This document shows, piece after piece, positions 14,229 to 14,371 of a stretch of DNA of 14,371 nucleotides. The position numbers and the translations under genes were made by a program. The number at the start of each line of letters is the position of its first letter. The first letter of the stretch is position 1. The notes below the pieces were generated by a model. The model was not told the origin of the DNA, ran no database searches, and saw only the letters and a program-made list of their open reading frames with translations. Source of the DNA: JBDTMT01 sp033764095 (lineage in GTDB: Bacteria; Desulfobacterota; Binatia; HRBIN30; CADEER01). The stretch covers positions 1 to 14,371 of the forward strand of contig JANRJF010000106.1 in the NCBI GenBank assembly GCA_033764095.1, in the 5' to 3' direction.

Positions 14229-14371
14229 GTCTCACATGTAAACCGACAAGCCTCTCGCCGCGTCTCATCTGGCGAAAGGATCCGCTGTTGCGTAGGATCC
14301 GCACACTGCGATGAACCGGGTGCATCTATTCCGCCCGATTCGACTGGACTCGCCCCGCGCGCCGAGAGCCA

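Larger units (their letters stand above)
14052..14371. other. Gene-poor end of the window
   Basis: This 320-bp stretch upstream of the P450 gene shows no convincing gene. It contains the heptamer-built palindrome and the conserved upstream element listed separately. After these come an 8-bp direct repeat GGATCCGC (14278-14285 and 14295-14302, 17 bp apart) and an ATG at 14311 that stays open for 20 codons to the window end (begins MNRVHLFRPIRL). That short open frame could be the start of a gene beyond the window. It has no clear ribosome-binding site, so it is not called. Confidence 0.6.

Noticed and set aside
14311..14371. Possible start of a new plus-strand gene at the window edge
   Set aside because: Only 20 codons are visible, with no clear ribosome-binding site or recognisable sequence.

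Overview
GC-rich window (high G/C at third codon positions, which opens long spurious antisense frames) from a Gram-negative, double-membraned bacterium. The evidence for the outer membrane is an Mla-type lipid ABC transporter, an AsmA-family inter-membrane protein and a TolC-type outer membrane efflux protein. Hopanoid modification is suggested by a recognisable HpnJ radical SAM enzyme. A lineage formerly placed in Deltaproteobacteria (for example Binatota- or Myxococcota-like) would fit the gene content and the style of intergenic palindromes, but taxonomy is inference.

Layout. On the minus strand, positions 1-6568 hold, in transcription order, an AsmA-like protein (6568-3740), a MscS channel fused to a cyclic-nucleotide-binding domain (3596-2088), mlaE with an N-terminal STAS-like domain (1796-663) and mlaF (663-1, truncated by the window edge). 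The plus strand then carries a tight five-gene unit: hpnJ (6796-8265), a TolC-family outer membrane protein (8296-9708), a periplasmic adaptor (9714-10883), a MacB-type ATPase (10883-11617) and a MacB/FtsX-type permease (11589-12800). A cytochrome P450 (14051-12804, minus) converges on it with 3 bp between the stop codons. The last 320 bp have no convincing gene.

How the genes fit together. Most encoded proteins deal with envelope lipids or hydrophobic molecules: Mla lipid transport, AsmA-type lipid transfer, hopanoid head-group chemistry, a tripartite exporter and a P450. The hpnJ-exporter linkage is the most interesting functional hypothesis: a dedicated export route for composite bacteriohopanepolyols, or for another product of this radical SAM enzyme.

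Intergenic DNA is rich in palindromic repeats of at least four unrelated sequence types. They lie at about 1910-2021, 3645-3740, 10843-10936 and 14114-14228. The 10843-10936 pair lies inside coding sequence: one arm encodes the C-terminus of the adaptor and the other encodes the N-terminus of the ATPase, around a TGATG stop/start overlap. A separate ~35-bp element containing the 11-mer TTAGTGAAACC occurs upstream of both the channel gene and the P450 gene in the same relative orientation. No tRNA, rRNA, CRISPR array, transposase or phage gene was seen.
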